DNA of 64,000 bases from Rallus limicola (GCA_022605955.1 JAKCOZ010000008.1:7876001-7940000), one strand, 5' to 3'; positions 43,101-57,699 are shown, counted from the stretch's first letter. Numbers and translations are program-made. Notes: generated by a model not told the origin, from the sequence alone.

Positions 43101-46100
43101 ATTTGTTGGCATGTTGTCTACGGTGAAACACGAGATTATTCATGCACTGGTAAGGGTTGATGTCATAAAATGTGCTTCCCTGAAACGTGTATCTGCAGCT
43201 TGTTGGAAGAGAAGGGTGTTTGGTGGAGGAAAGCTCTTGCTTTGCCTCCCTCAGTTTGTGTGTTAATCGCCTTGAGGTGCGGTACAGGTGCGGTGTGTCT
43301 GTTTTGGATGTGATAACTCATCATGGCATTTGACCTGGTATGTGAATGTCTGACCAAAGATTTCTCTGTGCTTGGTTTAACTTGAAGGGTTTCTCTGCTG
43401 GACTGTTTGCATTTTACCGGGATGACGACGGAAAACCTTTGACAGCAAGATATGCAGATGGATTCCCCCTTTTTAATGAAAGGTATTTTATTTTTTGGAC
43501 TTCTCATATTCCCATTGAAGGATGTTTTCATGTTGACTTTTTAGGACATATTCTTGCTGTCAACCCTTTGAAAAGGCAACTTCATTTCTCTGTTGGAATG
43601 CTTGCCTTCATTATGTCGAATCATTGGTGCATCAGGGGCTTTTTTTAGTCTTTCTTTACAGTGGTATTAAGCACGTACATTATCCATGTATATTCCAAAC
43701 TAAGGCATAAATCCATTTATCAGGAGGCTTGAAGTTAAGCATTAAAACTACCTGTGCTTAAATTTTAATGCTTTCTTAACACCTGACTAAATTGAGACTT
43801 GTATTTTCTGTAGTCTGTCTAATGTCAGTGCAGTGCATATTTAAGGCTGATCTCATTCCAGGTTTATGGTTTTGCAGAACTGACAATGTGTGTAGTCTGC
43901 TGGGTGATTTTTCTGACTTGTTACAGAATGAACAGTTTGGATGGTTTTTTTCTTCATTTAGTTGCTAATAGAAATGTTCTCAGTTTGGGGTTTTTTATGT
44001 GGAAGGATAGAGAGCTTTTGAGTTTGTTTGCTTTCCTTTTTATAATAGAAATCCTGAGGACTTTGATTTCTTACACTTCTGGTAACTGCAGAAAATGTAT
44101 CTTGAGTCTACAGACATCTTTTCAGTGATCTGACTTTGTCTCATTAAATCAGAGTGCATCTCAGAGGTGAAATGCTGCATAATTAAATTTAATTTCAGAA
44201 AGTCTGAGGAAGTATAGAGATTATTCATGATTCTGTTGCTTACAGAGATAAATCTTTGTACAGCAGTGTGTATTTGCAGGAAAGATTTGTAACCAAAATG
44301 TTGTTCTTGCAGTCTAGGTTTATATCAGTGGAGCAGCAGAGTTGTTCATAAAGCGGTGAGGTTGTGGGACATACGTGGTGGCAAGATGCTGCGCCATGCT
44401 GTTAACCTCCTGATAACACCTCGGGTTGTTGTAAGTGTGCATGAGCTTAAGCTTTTATATTTTGTCATAAATACTTCTTATTCTTTAAGAAGTAATAACC
44501 TGACATTGAATACTCTTTTCCTGAAAGTGTGCCTTAAAGACTGTGCGATTAAGATGGTATGATTAGCTGGGAGGGCTTATCCAAAATGAAGTGGGAAATG
44601 ATTGACAGATATAGTAAGAAAGAAATTGACATGGTAAGAGATGACAAAGGAACTGGGACATTAAATTCTAAAAGGTTAAGCAAAGTTGCTGTTAGATTCC
44701 TTAATGCCACTCTAGATGCTTTCATACAGACTTAAATACCCGGTGCCTTAACAGATAACATTGCTGCTGCTTTTCTCACTTTTAAGTGTATTTTTCTACC
44801 TTTTTCTTTAAAAGTATTGTTTTAGCCCTTTTCTAATTTTATCAATGACAAAATAATGCAGTTAACCTTTTGCTGTGTTTAAAAAGAAATTCCTCAAGTA
44901 TTCTTGGCAATCGTTGTTGCTTCCCACACCTCTGCCTCTCCCTCCCCGCCCCCAGCAGAACATATGCCTAAGTGTTATAAATTGGTATTGGAAAAGTTAC
45001 AGTGTTAATCATATTTGGCCACAAATAATTTCTTAGTTTGTCTTAAATCTAACACAATACATAGAGCAAATGTGGCTTAATTACCTCTGTTTTGAAAACT
45101 GTTAAGAGCGGTAACAGAGCTGCTGGGTTAGTGCTGCACCTGGGGACATCTGGGTGCTTGGCCATAAGACCACAGTGGTTGTGATGCTTCTTAAGACTCA
45201 TGCAAAATGATGCTCACTATGCAAAACCAATTGACATGTAAAGCATCCTAATAGAAAAGTGGAGTTTTTTACTCTGAAACATTTGACACAAGCAGAGCTG
45301 TAGTGTTCCCAGAGTGTTTGGGGTTTTTGATTGTGGGTTTTGGTTTTTTTTCAGTATGATCTTTACTGTATGCATGCTGTTCTCAGCTAAATCTAAGGCT
45401 GTTTTATCCATCATTTATTTCCAGGAGATTAGCAGACAGATTGTGAAGCTTGGTGTTGGGGTACTTGCTGACTTAGCCTCTGAGGAAAACAAGATGATAG
45501 AAAAAGAAATGTGGAAATACTTTTAAAAGATAATACTAGAAGATTAGGACTGCATCAGTGTGTCTCAGTGTTTTGAGAGCTGTGTTGAAATGTTTTCTTT
45601 TTAGGAAGAAGCTCGAAAACATTTTAATTGTCCAATTCTAGAGGGAATGGAGCTTGAAAATCAAGGTGGCATGGGTACTGAGCTCAATCACTGGGAGAAG
45701 AGATTGTTGGAGGTTAGTCCTGATGTTAGGAATGGAGGGGGATGTGGAAATGTCTACTCCCCCTGCACTTATATTTAGGTTTATACTGGTACCTGCTTGG
45801 GCCTTGAAAATGCAGGTGTATCAAATATACTGCAAAGAGTGCTGAACCACAAATGCTTAAATATCCAGTTTCTAGGTAAATCTCTCATTTTACCTTATTG
45901 CTGGGTCTCAGATTACAAGTTTGAGAAGCTGATTACTAAAAACTAAATATCTGTAATGTGCTGCTTAACCTTTTGAGAAGGTATGCTTCCTTCTTAGGGG
46001 AAATGGTGTTCTTTTGAGTCAATTCATCTTTTGTCATGTTCTGCCTTTCATACATCAAATATTTGATCATTCTATTGATTCATTATCTTGTTCTTTATTC

Positions 46101-49100
46101 GTGTGCCCTGGGGTTAGTTTTTGCCATCTCTACTCCATAGCCTCATGTGAGGAAGGAAACACTTATTTCCCTCCTAACACTTCAGCCTATTTTTATTTGT
46201 AATTTACTTTCTGTGCTATTTTGGGCAGAGTTTGGCTTTGTCATTATTGTTGTGTGCATTGTGGTGAACAAGAAGGAAAATGCTTCAGGACAGACCTTTT
46301 CCTGGAAGTAACCTTGAAAATGGTGTGTTTCTTGAGACCAAAATTTTTAGCTTTCCTGCTTTTCATTGACCTTTGGTGTGGAACAGTAGATTAAAGCCAA
46401 CTGGAAGAACTGCCATTAGAATGAGGATAAATTCTGAGGATTGAATGAGATTAGCAAAAAGGAGATAATTGCTAGTCTTCTTTACACCTTCCCAGAGAAA
46501 GCTTGTATCTGGAGAGGAGCATGTATAGTTTGGTTTTGGTCGTGATCCAGCTCTCCTTAGGTATTGTAGTGGTAGCAAACTCGGTGAGTCTGCTGGTGGT
46601 AACTCCTCCTAACCACAATAGGGGAGAGGAAAGGCTGGAAAACTCTGTGTTTTTGAAGAAATAATAGAAATGAGATGAAGTTTGAAAATAGAAATCCCCA
46701 AGTTGTATAATTAAGGATGAGTGACTTTTGCTGTAAGCCTGAAGTGTTTATCACTTGGAAATGACTGAGCAGGAAAAAGACATGGGTGTGACAACTGTCA
46801 GTTTATAAAATGGTTAGGAAACTCCAGGGTGACTAGAGTTGGTCTTTGAGGATGGTGTGAACTTGCTTTTTAAGTGATATGGAGGACTGCTGCATTAATA
46901 AAGGTGCTGTGTTCTTTTAGTCATGTGTCCTGGGTACCTTGCTCCTTAAAAGGGCTACTAGAAGTTCTATGCCAATTAAAGATCAGTCTTGCACAAGAAA
47001 ATTAGATTAACTTCAATTTCATCTTAACAAAAGGAGACAGAAGATTTGGTGTGATTACTACTGATAAATATGTTAGAAGAACAAATGTTTTTATTTTACC
47101 TAAAGAAAAATGAGTACACATAGGTCTTGAGTAAGGTTTAGCTGGAGATTGGAATAAGGTTTCTGACTTCTAGAGTTCTGAAGCTTTGTAGGGTGGAGTG
47201 GAGAAGGGACTTGACCTTTTTGATCCCTTTTATGAAAGAGGTTGAGATTTGATTGTAGCTAGTAAGATGGGACTGGATGTAAAATCATTTTCCATAGGAA
47301 GCACTTTCTTACAGTCATGACTTCCAGTGGCTCACTAATACTAACTGGTAACTTTCAGAATGAAGCAATGACTGGATCCCATACACAGAATCGAGTCTTT
47401 TCCAGGATCACCTTGGCATTAATGGAAGACACAGGGTAAGAATTAATAGAAATGAGGCTTTTCTGGTTCATTTGTGTTTGCTTTTCATTGGGTTTGGGGT
47501 TTTTTGGAACTGATGCACTGGTGCTTATCCATCTGCAGCACAGTAAATAACTGACACAGCTAACATTACATTAGACAAGGAGTTTTATCTAGTATGTTGA
47601 TTTTAGTTAATGTATTTCAAAACCCATCCATTCTTAATCCAGCCCTAAAGAAACACTGCAATGCACAGTACTATTTGTAATGTTTGTATACTTTTTTCTT
47701 AAGATGTCTTCTCTCAGTTGTATGCAGTACATATTGACTACTTTTTCAGCTCTTGCAGGTAGAAAACCTATGTGAAGGAAGAGCAAAACTGTCTGAAATG
47801 TCATCCTTGTTGTTCCTTTGCAGATCACATTGCATTGCTGTTGAACAAATAAGCAATACAATTTTAATTTCTCTCTAGTTCATTGTGACTTGAAAAATAG
47901 TGGAATTGTAAAATATTTTGTTATAGGCAGAAAGGGGTGCAGTTGCCATTTTTTTTTTTTTCTAATTATCTGAAGACCTTATAGCATAGTATGAGGTTCT
48001 TTGGACTGCTTTCTCATTAATCAGAACATTAATTTTTCAAGTAACTCTGTTCTCACTTTGAAATGCCTTTACAGCTGGTACAAAGCAAATTACAGCATGG
48101 CAGAGAAATTAGATTGGGGACGCAATAAAGGCTGTGACTTTGTAATGAAGAGCTGTAAATTCTGGATCGACCAAAGGAGACAGAAGTAAGAATACAGGAT
48201 CTCTTAAAAATTGAGGAAACCTGATGTTTGTTTACATTTGTCCTTCAAGTGCAATTCAGTAAAAAGAGATAGATACAGATTAACAAGGAATGCTCTGCTA
48301 AGTAGCTTCAGAACGCACCCAAGTAGGAGCATGCCACACGCATTAAGAGCAGAAGCACCCCATGCACACAGAGCTAAACATCTGGGGGTGTAGAATATGT
48401 ACTATAAGAAAGCCTTGGAGGGGGGGGAGGGGGGAGCTTAATCTGAGAGTGTTTGCTTTCTTATTTCGTCCCTTTTAATTGGAAATGCTAGCCAGTATCA
48501 CTTTGCTTTACTGGATGTCTCCTTAAAGCAACAGGAAATGATAGCAATCTTCAAAACAAAGACCTCCTTCTTTGTTACAGTACTCCTAGGTTTCTAGGGC
48601 ACAGGTGCATAGTGGGCCCGTTTGGCTTTTATGTTTTGGGGGTTTTGTTTTTCAAAGTTTACAAAGCAATGTCTTTAACGGTGTGAGTGCATTGTAACTT
48701 TGTTTGTCATGTTATGACTTTTCTAATTTAAAGAATACCTATACAAATAATAATTAGCCTCCAGAGAAGTTGTTGGTGCTTCCTTGTGGGATTGACTGAC
48801 TGTGGGGGAGAGTGGGAGCAGTTTTGGCAGAGTGCTTAGTTGCATTATAAAAAGATGCTACGTGAACTAATGTGAAGGGGTGTTTTTTTTTAGGAGGCAA
48901 TTAATCAGTCCTTACTGTGATACTTTGAGGAGTAATCCCTTGCAGTTAACCTGCAGGCAGGACCAAAGAGCTGTAGCAGTGTGCAACTTGCAGAAGTTTC
49001 CAAAGCAGTTACCTCAGGAATATCAGGTACAATGGGTCTTACTTTACCAAATAACTGAATGTGTTTAATTTTTGTGCTTTGCAGCAAGCTGATCATATTT

Positions 49101-52100
49101 GGTGGGTTTTTTTTCCCTTCTGAACTAAGATGAGAATAATTACTGTGAAAATTGTTTGCTTGCTTTCTTATAATGAATCTGGAGGCTGAAAGAAAGCCCT
49201 GCAGTCATAATAGAAGAAGTAAGGATGGCACTTGGGCATCTGAGCAGGTGTCAGATGGAAATGTTGCTGAATAACAGAGGTCCCCCCCCCAGAATGCTTT
49301 GTTTGAGCTATTTCTTTACCCAGTCAGCTGCATGCTCAGAAACTTGTTCTGTTTCATTGTAGAGAATGCTATGATTGCAGAAGGGTTGGGGGAACAGGGC
49401 ATTTGATACATGCAGTGTGAATGTTTCTGTATTATTTAAGTATTCTTAAATACTTGTGGTTCATGGGTATTGTTAGTTGCTGTTAATAACCTTCTATTTA
49501 AAAAACAGTTGTACATTTGTATTTGCACAAACTGCTTCACTACCTGTTTTGTTTTGCAGTATTTTGACAGTCTTAATGGTGTACCAGCAGAAGAATTGCC
49601 TTATTATGGTGGCTCAGTAGAAATTGCTGACTATTGTCCCTTTAGTCAAGAGTTCAGTTGGCATTTAAGTGGTGAATTTCAACGCAGCTCAGACTGTAGA
49701 ATAATCGAAAACCAACCAGGTCAGTTTTCAGGCCTTAAGTGTGGTATTTAAGAGACTGTTTTTGTTAATCTGGAGTGGACTTGCTATATATCCAGTCTGA
49801 TTGGATGTGATGTTAGTTTTACACTACTAGCTGTGGAGTGAGAACGTGGCACAACTACCTTGTACACTGAGGGAGCAAACACATTTAACACAAGAATTGT
49901 GTAACAGCTGAGCAGAAGTTAACCTCAAATGATCCAAATACAATCAAAGGTTGGGGATGGGTGGGGTGCCTGGTTTTTTCTGGGTCTCTGAAAAACAGCT
50001 CTGCTTTCCACCTTTGTATGTTGGGTTGTTGTAGGGTTTTTTTTGTTTGAGGGAAGTAGCTTTGTGAATTACCAGAACATGGGCTTGTCTGCTAGAGTGG
50101 TGCATGAATGTGCAATGTTGTGGAGCTCCAGAATGCTGTAGGATGTTCCTTGTCTGTGCAGTTGTCTTAAACAAGCACTCTCTGCTGGAAGCAAGCAATC
50201 ACAGCTGGTGCTCCCTGGGGCCAAACACATCCACACAGTTGTGATGGAAAGTGCTTGCTTTTGTTAACTTTTTTGGTTTTTTTCCTTTAAATCTTGGGTT
50301 TCTTCCCACTTTAAACTCAAGACAGTATAGTTCCTAACCTGATGATTCGTGGTCTGAAAGATTCCCAAAGTAAACCTTGAGTTGTGTGTGGAGACACTGA
50401 CTAATTACAGTACATTAAGTTGATGTGGATTCTTCTGTTCCCTTAATAAGTTTCAGTCCAATGGTTGTTCTACCTTAGATCCTACCAAAAACTACGGCGC
50501 GGAGAAATACGGACCCAACTCTGTATGTCTCATCCAGAAATCTGCTTTTGTCATGGAACAGTGCAGGAGGAAACTCAGTTACCCTGACTGGGGTAGTGGG
50601 TGCTATCAAGTAAGTATGTGTTGGGTTTCTAGTTTTTAAAGTAACACTGAAGGGAAAAGTCAGGCATAAAAGTGTAGGCTCTGACTGCTAGAACTTGGCA
50701 TCAGGACACCACGTGATCATCTTTGCCTTAAATCATTAGATTGTAGGACATGCTTTGAAAATAAACAGCTTCCAACCAGCTTCTGTGTCCAGTTCTGGGC
50801 TCCCTGGTATAAAAAAGACAGGGACCTTCTGGAGAGAGTCCAGAGAAGGGCAACAAAGATGATTAGGGGCCTGGAACATCTCCCCTTTGAGGAAAGGCTG
50901 AGTGAGCTGGGTCTGTTCAGCCTGGAGAAAAGAAACTTAGGGGGGACCTAATTAGTGTTTATAAATATCTTAGACTTGGGATGCAGGGGGAATCGGCCAG
51001 CCCATTTTCAGTGTCTGTGGGGACAGGACTAGGGGCAATGGCTGTAAGCTGGAGCATAGGAAGTTCCGCACCAACATGCGGATGAACTTTTTCACAGTGA
51101 GGGTGAGGGAGCAGTGGAATAGGCTGCCCAGGGAGGTGGTGGAGTCTCCTTCTCTGGAGATATTCAAGTCTCATCTGGATGCCTATCTATGCAATATGAG
51201 ATAGGGAGCCTGCCTTGGCAGGGGGGTTGGACCTGATGATCTCTTGAGGTCCCTTCCAACCCCTAAGATTCTGTGATTCTGTGATAAGCCTGTAGTTTAG
51301 ATCATGCATCAAGTTAAGCATGTGGCCACTGGGGAAGTTTGTGTGTTACTGCCAGGCTGGCTAGGGACTTTGTCCATCTTACTCCTCCAGAGCTGAGTTG
51401 GAATGCTTACATTGCAGTCTTGTGTTGTTGAAGCTTAACTACTCCCTCCTGGTTTTTTCAAAAGTAGCAAGGACTGCACGTGTCACTCAGATTTCATTAT
51501 CCTTCTCAGGAATATCCCACTAAAGGTGTTGCTTCCAACAGCAGCACAATTCTAAAAAAGGAGTCCTTAGCAGAAGCTGAATTTTACTGGTTCTCAGTTG
51601 ATGATCTATGTAATTGCATGAAAAGAGTCGAGTCAGTGCTTTAAAGCATTCTTCAACCAAATAGTTGCTCTGAGTGCATTAAAGTACCTGCAGTTAATCT
51701 GTGATGTAACACCAGCTGCTTACTCAGTGACAGGACCTCTGAACCCCAGAACATATTTCTGGTAAATCACAACACAGACTTGACTTTATTCTTTCATTTT
51801 TAAGGTTTCCTGTTCTCCACAAGGGCTGCATGTTTGGGTCAAGGACACGGTGTACTTGTGCAGCCGCTCAGGGCAGGTTTTAACTGTGAGCATCCAGATG
51901 AATGGCTGGATACACGTTGGGAATCTGATTTGCCCAGCCTGTTCAGACTTCTGTGACTCCTGCCCTCCAGAGCGGGATCCTCCTCCAGCTTTGAACTTAA
52001 CCAGAGCTGCACCAATTGGTAGGTTTCCTTATCATTTGCTGAAGTGAAACTTAATGTGAAATGTCTGAAAGCCCTAAAAAGCTGTCAAGGAACAGGAAAG

Positions 52101-53533
52101 AAGAGCTATGGGCTAGCTATCCTAGGTGTGGGAGTTGAAGAAAGACAGCAGAGTTGTTCTGCTTTTTGCTGTGCAGTTATGCTTTCATTTCTGGGATCAG
52201 GATTGTGGCTAACATAGGAGAAATGTACCTGAAACCAAACTACTTCATGTCATGCCTCCTGATAATCATCCCAGAAATCTAGCTTTAGCCTAGCACTCTT
52301 CCAGTAAATCTGATCTGTGTTTTGAAGGCTGTATCATTCTTATAACCTCCAAAATCGTTGCCTTGGTGGAAAGCCTGTTATCACTTGTGTAACTTCCCAT
52401 TGACAATGTTAATGCTGTAATCCAGAACCTGAAAAAGGGGTGTCAGTTTGCTTTTTGAGGGAGGAAAAAAGCTCAATTCTCTGACTACCAGTCAGTGTTT
52501 TATCAAGAACAGGTTGCTTTCTAAAAAGCCAATGGATGAAAGAGAACAGCCTTTACAGTATTTTGCACTAGTGGCTTATTTTTAAACTTTTACCTAATTC
52601 TTTAACTGCTGGATGTGCTGTCTCTACTGCAGCTTTCAAGGAAATAAAATAAACCCGTTTAGTTTACTTACACATGTGATTCTTTCTGGAGAGGGGTGGT
52701 ATGCTTGGGGTTGTGTGTAGCAGTTCAGATTAGTTTTGTTTCAACGTTTTAGTGGTTGGTGGAATGATTAGTGGTTGGTGGAATGACTCCTGTAGGTTAG
52801 ATCTTATCATGAGGAAGCTGTAACCTATGAGACTTGAATCTTCTAGCACCTATTTGACTTCATGCTTTCTCAGATATATATAGATCTATGTCTGTGTGTA
52901 CACACAGGATGTCATTTGTGGCTGTGTGATTACCTACCATACAAACTCCTTATTCATGTATTAGGTTTCCCCTGTTCCTCTTTTTCCCCTCCTCTTTTTT
53001 CTTTCTTTTTTTTTTTTTTTTTTTCCTCTTGAGCTTGGTGTTTTGTGATTTGGGTTTTTATGACTTAACAGCCAGGCAGATCCTAAATATCCATAAAACA
53101 ATCTTTTGAGAGTCTGGGGGTTTGAAATGCTGCTTTTCCCACTGTCATGCCATAGGGAACTTGCTGATTTTATTTTTTCCCTTTTGTCATTTGTTCTCCT
53201 GATTCCTATTAGTGAAAGAATGCAAAAATGTACTTGATTGTAAAGGGAATAATCATGTTGTTTGGTTGATAGGAATTCACAGCCTTGAACACTGGAATAA
53301 ATCACTGCAGATCACTGCAGATATGGGTTTGCTCTTCAGTGTTGTTTTTTTAGTGTTGTATTTGTTATTTTATCTTCTCTTTAAATAGAAAATTTATAAG
53401 CTTTATGCTGTTTTGTGTGTGTTTGTTTTTTATTTTAGATTTATGTTCCTGCTCGTCTAGCCTGGTTGTAACCCTCTGGCTGTTGATGGCTAACTTAATT
53501 CCACTGCTAACAGGGTTATTCCTCTGCGCATAG
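39681..53533 (+). CDS. LMLN: Leishmanolysin-like metallopeptidase (invadolysin), complete
   Basis: Exons read as 39681-39848, 40154-40251, 40363-40393, 40904-40986, 41456-41573, 42333-42511, 43044-43149, 43388-43482, 44313-44430, 45605-45712, 47359-47435, 48075-48185, 48894-49026, 49560-49719, 50479-50609, 51805-52018 and 53439-53533 (TAG): 2025 bp, 674 aa. It is an M8-family zinc metallopeptidase. The catalytic HEIIHALGF motif spans residues 255-263, and a candidate third zinc His is residue 321 (MLRHAVNLL). The N-terminus has a hydrophobic signal-type segment at about residues 20-34. The last exon encodes a hydrophobic tail ([16 protein letters not shown]) that fits a GPI-anchor signal, as expected for this family. 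Cysteine-rich segments follow the catalytic domain. The family acts in cell migration, mitosis and lipid-droplet biology in animals. One intron uses a GC donor. The 42333 acceptor (AAAG before CATTGC) was chosen to keep phase 0. Confidence 0.95.
41065..41345 (-). repeat. Degenerate ancient interspersed repeat
   Basis: The segment resembles an old sauropsid repeat that normally contains a GGCCAGTACCAGGTGC-like part and a CTTTTTAAACCC-like part (here TCTCTTTAAACCCGTGGATG) followed by CATCTGGAAA and a TTCCAGAGC end. The assignment is from memory of the family pattern; orientation and family name are uncertain. Confidence 0.4.
42512..42517 (+). other. LMLN: Non-canonical GC splice donor in LMLN
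   Basis: The exon ending GGACAG is followed by GCAAGT rather than GTAAGT, and the intron ends in CAG at 43043. The frame (Asp-Arg-Pro-Ile-Ala) joins only at this position. The strong AG/GCAAGT context is what GC-AG introns normally need. Confidence 0.85.
43129..43143 (+). other. LMLN: LMLN zinc-binding HExxH codons
   Basis: The codons CAC GAG ATT ATT CAT encode HEIIH at the 3' end of the seventh exon. The next exon (43388) continues [11 protein letters not shown], so the metzincin-like motif is interrupted by an intron. Both His and the general-base Glu are intact. Confidence 0.93.
50785..51285 (+). mobile_element. CR1 LINE 3' fragment with intact tandem octamer tail
   Basis: The plus-oriented fragment runs from GTTCTGGGCTCCCTGGTATA to the terminal ATTCTGTGATTCTGTGAT, the CR1 short tandem tail. 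It lies in an LMLN intron. Confidence 0.92.
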
Positions 53534-56261
53534 AGCTGAGCACGGGGCAAGAAGATGTTCCAACATGACACACCACCCAGTTGCACTTCTTATTGTGGAG
53601 CACTAAGGGGTTTTGTCTCTGCAGGCAGCTGTCTTCTGCTGAACTTTCCCTCTCCTGGCAAGTATTGGTGCACAGAGTAGTCAGAGAGGCACTGACAAAA
53701 GCAGCCAGAGTTTGAGAGGAGGAAAATTTACCTTGTCCTCTCAGGAAGTGCCAGCCTTCTTCTGAATTGCAACCTTGGACTCTTTGACACAGTAGCAAGA
53801 TGCACTATGCCAATTGTGTCACTACCTGGCAACTCAGTCACAATTGGGAGTGAGAACTCTTCTGAAATAGAAGTGTGAGGGTTGTTTTTCTGTTAGGTCC
53901 TCTGTGTGGCTGGCAGCAAATCATTGTCAAACTGGAAGAATACCTCGGTGGTTTAGCCAAAAGCCATGTGAAAATCAGTTGTCATCACTGCAGATGACCC
54001 AGGCCTAAACAGGCCTGGGGATCTGTTTGGTTTGTTTGGTCAATCTTTACAATTTATGGGGGGAAAGAAAGAATTTAATGGCTTAGGCCAGTGGTTGGCA
54101 ATTGTTTCCACAACTGGATTCTGCAGCTTTGAGGTTTCTCAGGATTCATACCAGTTTGTGGTAAAGCTGCTAATTCTTGGGGTTCACTTAAACCTTCCTC
54201 CATGCACAAAGTGGAATTTCAGGCTGGTAACCCAAGACAACTGTCTAGAAATCCCATTCTCCTTTAGCATGTGCCAGTTCTACTGTGAATTTTAATACAG
54301 CAAATGTTTGAATATTCTCAGTAATTTGCTGGGCAAATGCACTTCAGCACTGACACCCAGTCTGTAAAGTTGGGGCAGGTTTTCAGATTATTAATTTTGT
54401 TGTTTTTTTTCTTAAATAATGGCATTATTTTTTAAATAGTATGAACATAAATGAAGCTGTTCTCATTTTTTTTTTTTTTGAAGGGCAAACCAGTAGCAAT
54501 GGCAGCTATAGTCTTACAGTACCATATTGACTTCTCTAGACCAAAAACTACATTGAATGTGCACAGAAAAGTCTAATCTGTCTTTTTTTTTTGTTGTTTT
54601 TCCTTTTGTCTTTTTCCTCCATTACTTTTTCTGGAAATACCAATACTGTGGACTGAGTAATAAGCTGAGAACCAGGCACTTTGAACCACACAAGGGCACA
54701 CCTTTGTGCCAAATTAACCATCTGATGGACTAAATATAGAAGAGGAAGGAAATGAGCAAAGCCTGTCTAAGGACAGCTGCTCTGTAGGATGTTTTTTTGT
54801 TTGTTACTGACTATAACATGTTACAAATAACCTTGTCTGGAGTAAAAGAAACACTTCTGTGGTCTGTCCCATTAGGGTAACTTTCATTCTCAGAAAAGTG
54901 TTAAACTTGAGTGAGCAATGAAAATGCAAATATATGGGGAAAAGATGTTACTCCTCTTCTTAAATGTGTTGTGATGTTAGAATTGCTGGTGACTAGATCC
55001 CTTTCTAAAATGAAAGGGAACTGGAAGGGGTAGGGAGTAAAACTTCTTTAGCTACAATTAAACTTGTGTAGTGATAGGACTTCCATGTAACTGTCAGTAA
55101 GTCTTGGTGCCTGCTGGACTTGGTTCTGTCTTTTTATTTATTTAAAGAAACTCTTACAACACCGTTGTGGTGGGTAAGCTGCAACCTAAACCTTCAGAAG
55201 GCATTTGAAAGACACCACCTTGTGCTGGGCTAGTTCCCCTTCCTAACTGTGGGCTGAGTTTGCTGTGAATTGTACAAGGCCTAGGCTGACCTTAAATAGG
55301 TGTTTCTGAGAAGCAATACAAATTAGCAATCAAATGCTTTAAGTGTATACAAGTTTGAAAAAAGAAACACTCCAATTAATAAGTGAACACTGGTTATTTT
55401 AATATATGCACAATCAACAGTCAGTGTAAATTGATTCCTTGAAAACATAATGCTCTGAGGACACATCTTGGGTCCCAGAGGTTGATATTGTATTTTTTGT
55501 CTGTTGTGCAATAATAGGGTTTAAATGGTATCGCTCATCAAGAATGCTTTTGATACTTGAAGAGAAATTATGGGTTATTTTTTCTTACTGTGAAATATTT
55601 GCACTGTCTGAACTTTCTGGTTAACTTTATAATTGTTAAAACTTTTTTACTGGTGTTAATTTATTGTGCTCAGTATTTGATATGCTGGTCTCCTGTCTGT
55701 AAGTGTGAAAGTTGTCATATTTAAGTGAATTTTTTTTATCTTCTACACAGTTTATCTCGAGGGCTTTTCTTCTTTTACTCTCTCTTCCTGAGAACTAACT
55801 GAAAGATGAAAGATGGCTTGAAGTCGATGCTTACCTACTTCCCAATTGCACATGTTAATTAAAGAGGCTGTGGTGCATTGTACCTACAGGAAAAGGTCTG
55901 TCTTCCTGACAGAGCTCTTGTGGTCAGATTCACCTGTACCTGCCAAGTAGCTGCATCAGTGAATCCAGTGAAGTAAAACTCTTACTGCCTTAATAATCTG
56001 AGATTTCAGTGGTAATTTCTTTGACATGCAGCCCTTCAGCTGGCTGTGAGCTGCAGAACTGGACGTGGCTTTGGGGAGTCAGGGGGGGAAGGTACTTTAG
56101 CAGGCAAAATCCAACGTGTTGTATCCTGTCAGTGCATTAACAGATGTAGCTGTGCTGGAACTGCCAGGAGCTATGTCTCATTCAATTTGAAGTGAGAATG
56201 AACTGGTGACTGTCAAAAAGCATTTCAGTAAAACTGACTACCTCAGTTCTGTTTGTCTTTC

Positions 56262-56340
56262 ATGGAATGGTTTGGGCTGGAAGGGACCTTATAAAGATCA
56301 AGTTCCAACCCGCCTGCCTTGGGCAGGGACACCTTTAAAC
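56262..56340 (-). mobile_element. Short CR1 3' fragment
   Basis: GAATGGTTTGGGCTGGAAGG followed by GACCTTATAAAGATCAAG and CAACCCGCCTGCC is a reverse-oriented CR1 tail of a different subfamily from the others. It lies in the LMLN 3' region. Confidence 0.75.
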
Positions 56341-56856
56341 TTCTAGCCTGCTGTGAACTTCCATATCTTGTGATGAATTAAGTAAAAACACATTTCTGTT
56401 TTTTAAGAGCAAAATCAATACAGTAGGAAGCATAAGCCATGTCTGAGTGTAGAATGCAGCTAAAGTTGTAGCTTAAACCAGTCAGTTTTGTAGCCTTAAT
56501 TTCTCAGTAAAGGTCAGGATTTGTTTTAGATAAATACAAAGCTTGCAGGCAGCTACTTCAGGTGTCCTGAACTTATTGTCACAGTCCATCCTATTGCATC
56601 TCTTAACATGTGAAAACTTTGAAATATTGCTCAAATAAGCCTTTATCTTTTCAGCAGGGGGCAGGCAGCCCTGGAAGTAGCCTGGAGATAGAAATCAGAG
56701 AGCTCATCTGTAGCAGGAACATTTTCAGTATATAATGTCCACAGTTTTAATTGTTAAGAAACATTCCATGATGGCTTATGAAAGTAAATTAGCCTTGGGG
56801 TCTTTTTTTTTTTCACCCTGGCAGTTCATATCTGTAGTTCCTCTCATTTCAGTTAC

Positions 56857-56930
56857 CTGCTTTGGCAGGGGGCTTGGACCCGCCGATCTCTTGAGGTCCC
56901 TTCCAACCCCTACCATTCTGTGATTCCGTT
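56857..56930 (+). mobile_element. Short CR1 3' fragment
   Basis: GGCAGGGGGCTTGGACCCGC, GAGGTCCCTTCCAACCCCTA and the terminal ATTCTGTGATTC mark a plus-oriented CR1 tail only about 75 bp long. Confidence 0.8.
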
Positions 56931-57699
56931 AGAAGTTGGAGGGAGCTGTACTTCAGGATCACGTTTTTCTAGTGTTTCAGACAATTACAAGGAGGAAGGA
57001 AAGCTTTTGGCTGGTGTATGCAGCAAGTAAAAGCACGTTGAAAAGCAGGCACTTCATTCCTTGGGAGTGAGCTGGGACTTGGGAGACTCTAGCGGCACTG
57101 GATATAGGTTAATTACCACAAGAGAGATTTGACCCCTGTTAATTGACTGTCGGTCCAATGCAGCTCACTCTTTCTGCTGTGCACTAGGAAGACTAATGTC
57201 ACCTAGAGCAGACATGTCAACACTCCCTTACAAGGGCCACTTTTAAAATCTAAATCTTCCTGTCCTGCAAATCTTCCTGCCTGAATATACTCCAGCAGAG
57301 CAGGAGGTGTGGGTCCTGTCTTTTCTAGGAGCAGCTTTCAGTCTCCAGGTCTCTCCCCTGTGAGATGCAACACGCTGCTGTCCCTTGGCTGAATGTATGG
57401 CTCCTCAGGATCGGGGTCTGTTTGTGCACTGAGTGATATGATCATACTCTACCAGACTTCCAAAGTGCAAATGTTGCCTTTTTAATGTGAAGCTTACCTT
57501 GGAGATCAGACAACCATTTTGAGAGGACTGGCTGACCTTGAACATGTGTTTCCTATTTTGGTACAGAATGTAACTAGAGAACAAACTATTTTGCATAGAT
57601 TTTCACTGGGTTGAGATACAAGGGCTAATTTTTGTTATTTATGGAGTAAAATCTTCCTTATTTCCAAAAGTATGTCATGGAAACAAAGAAAAAATTGTT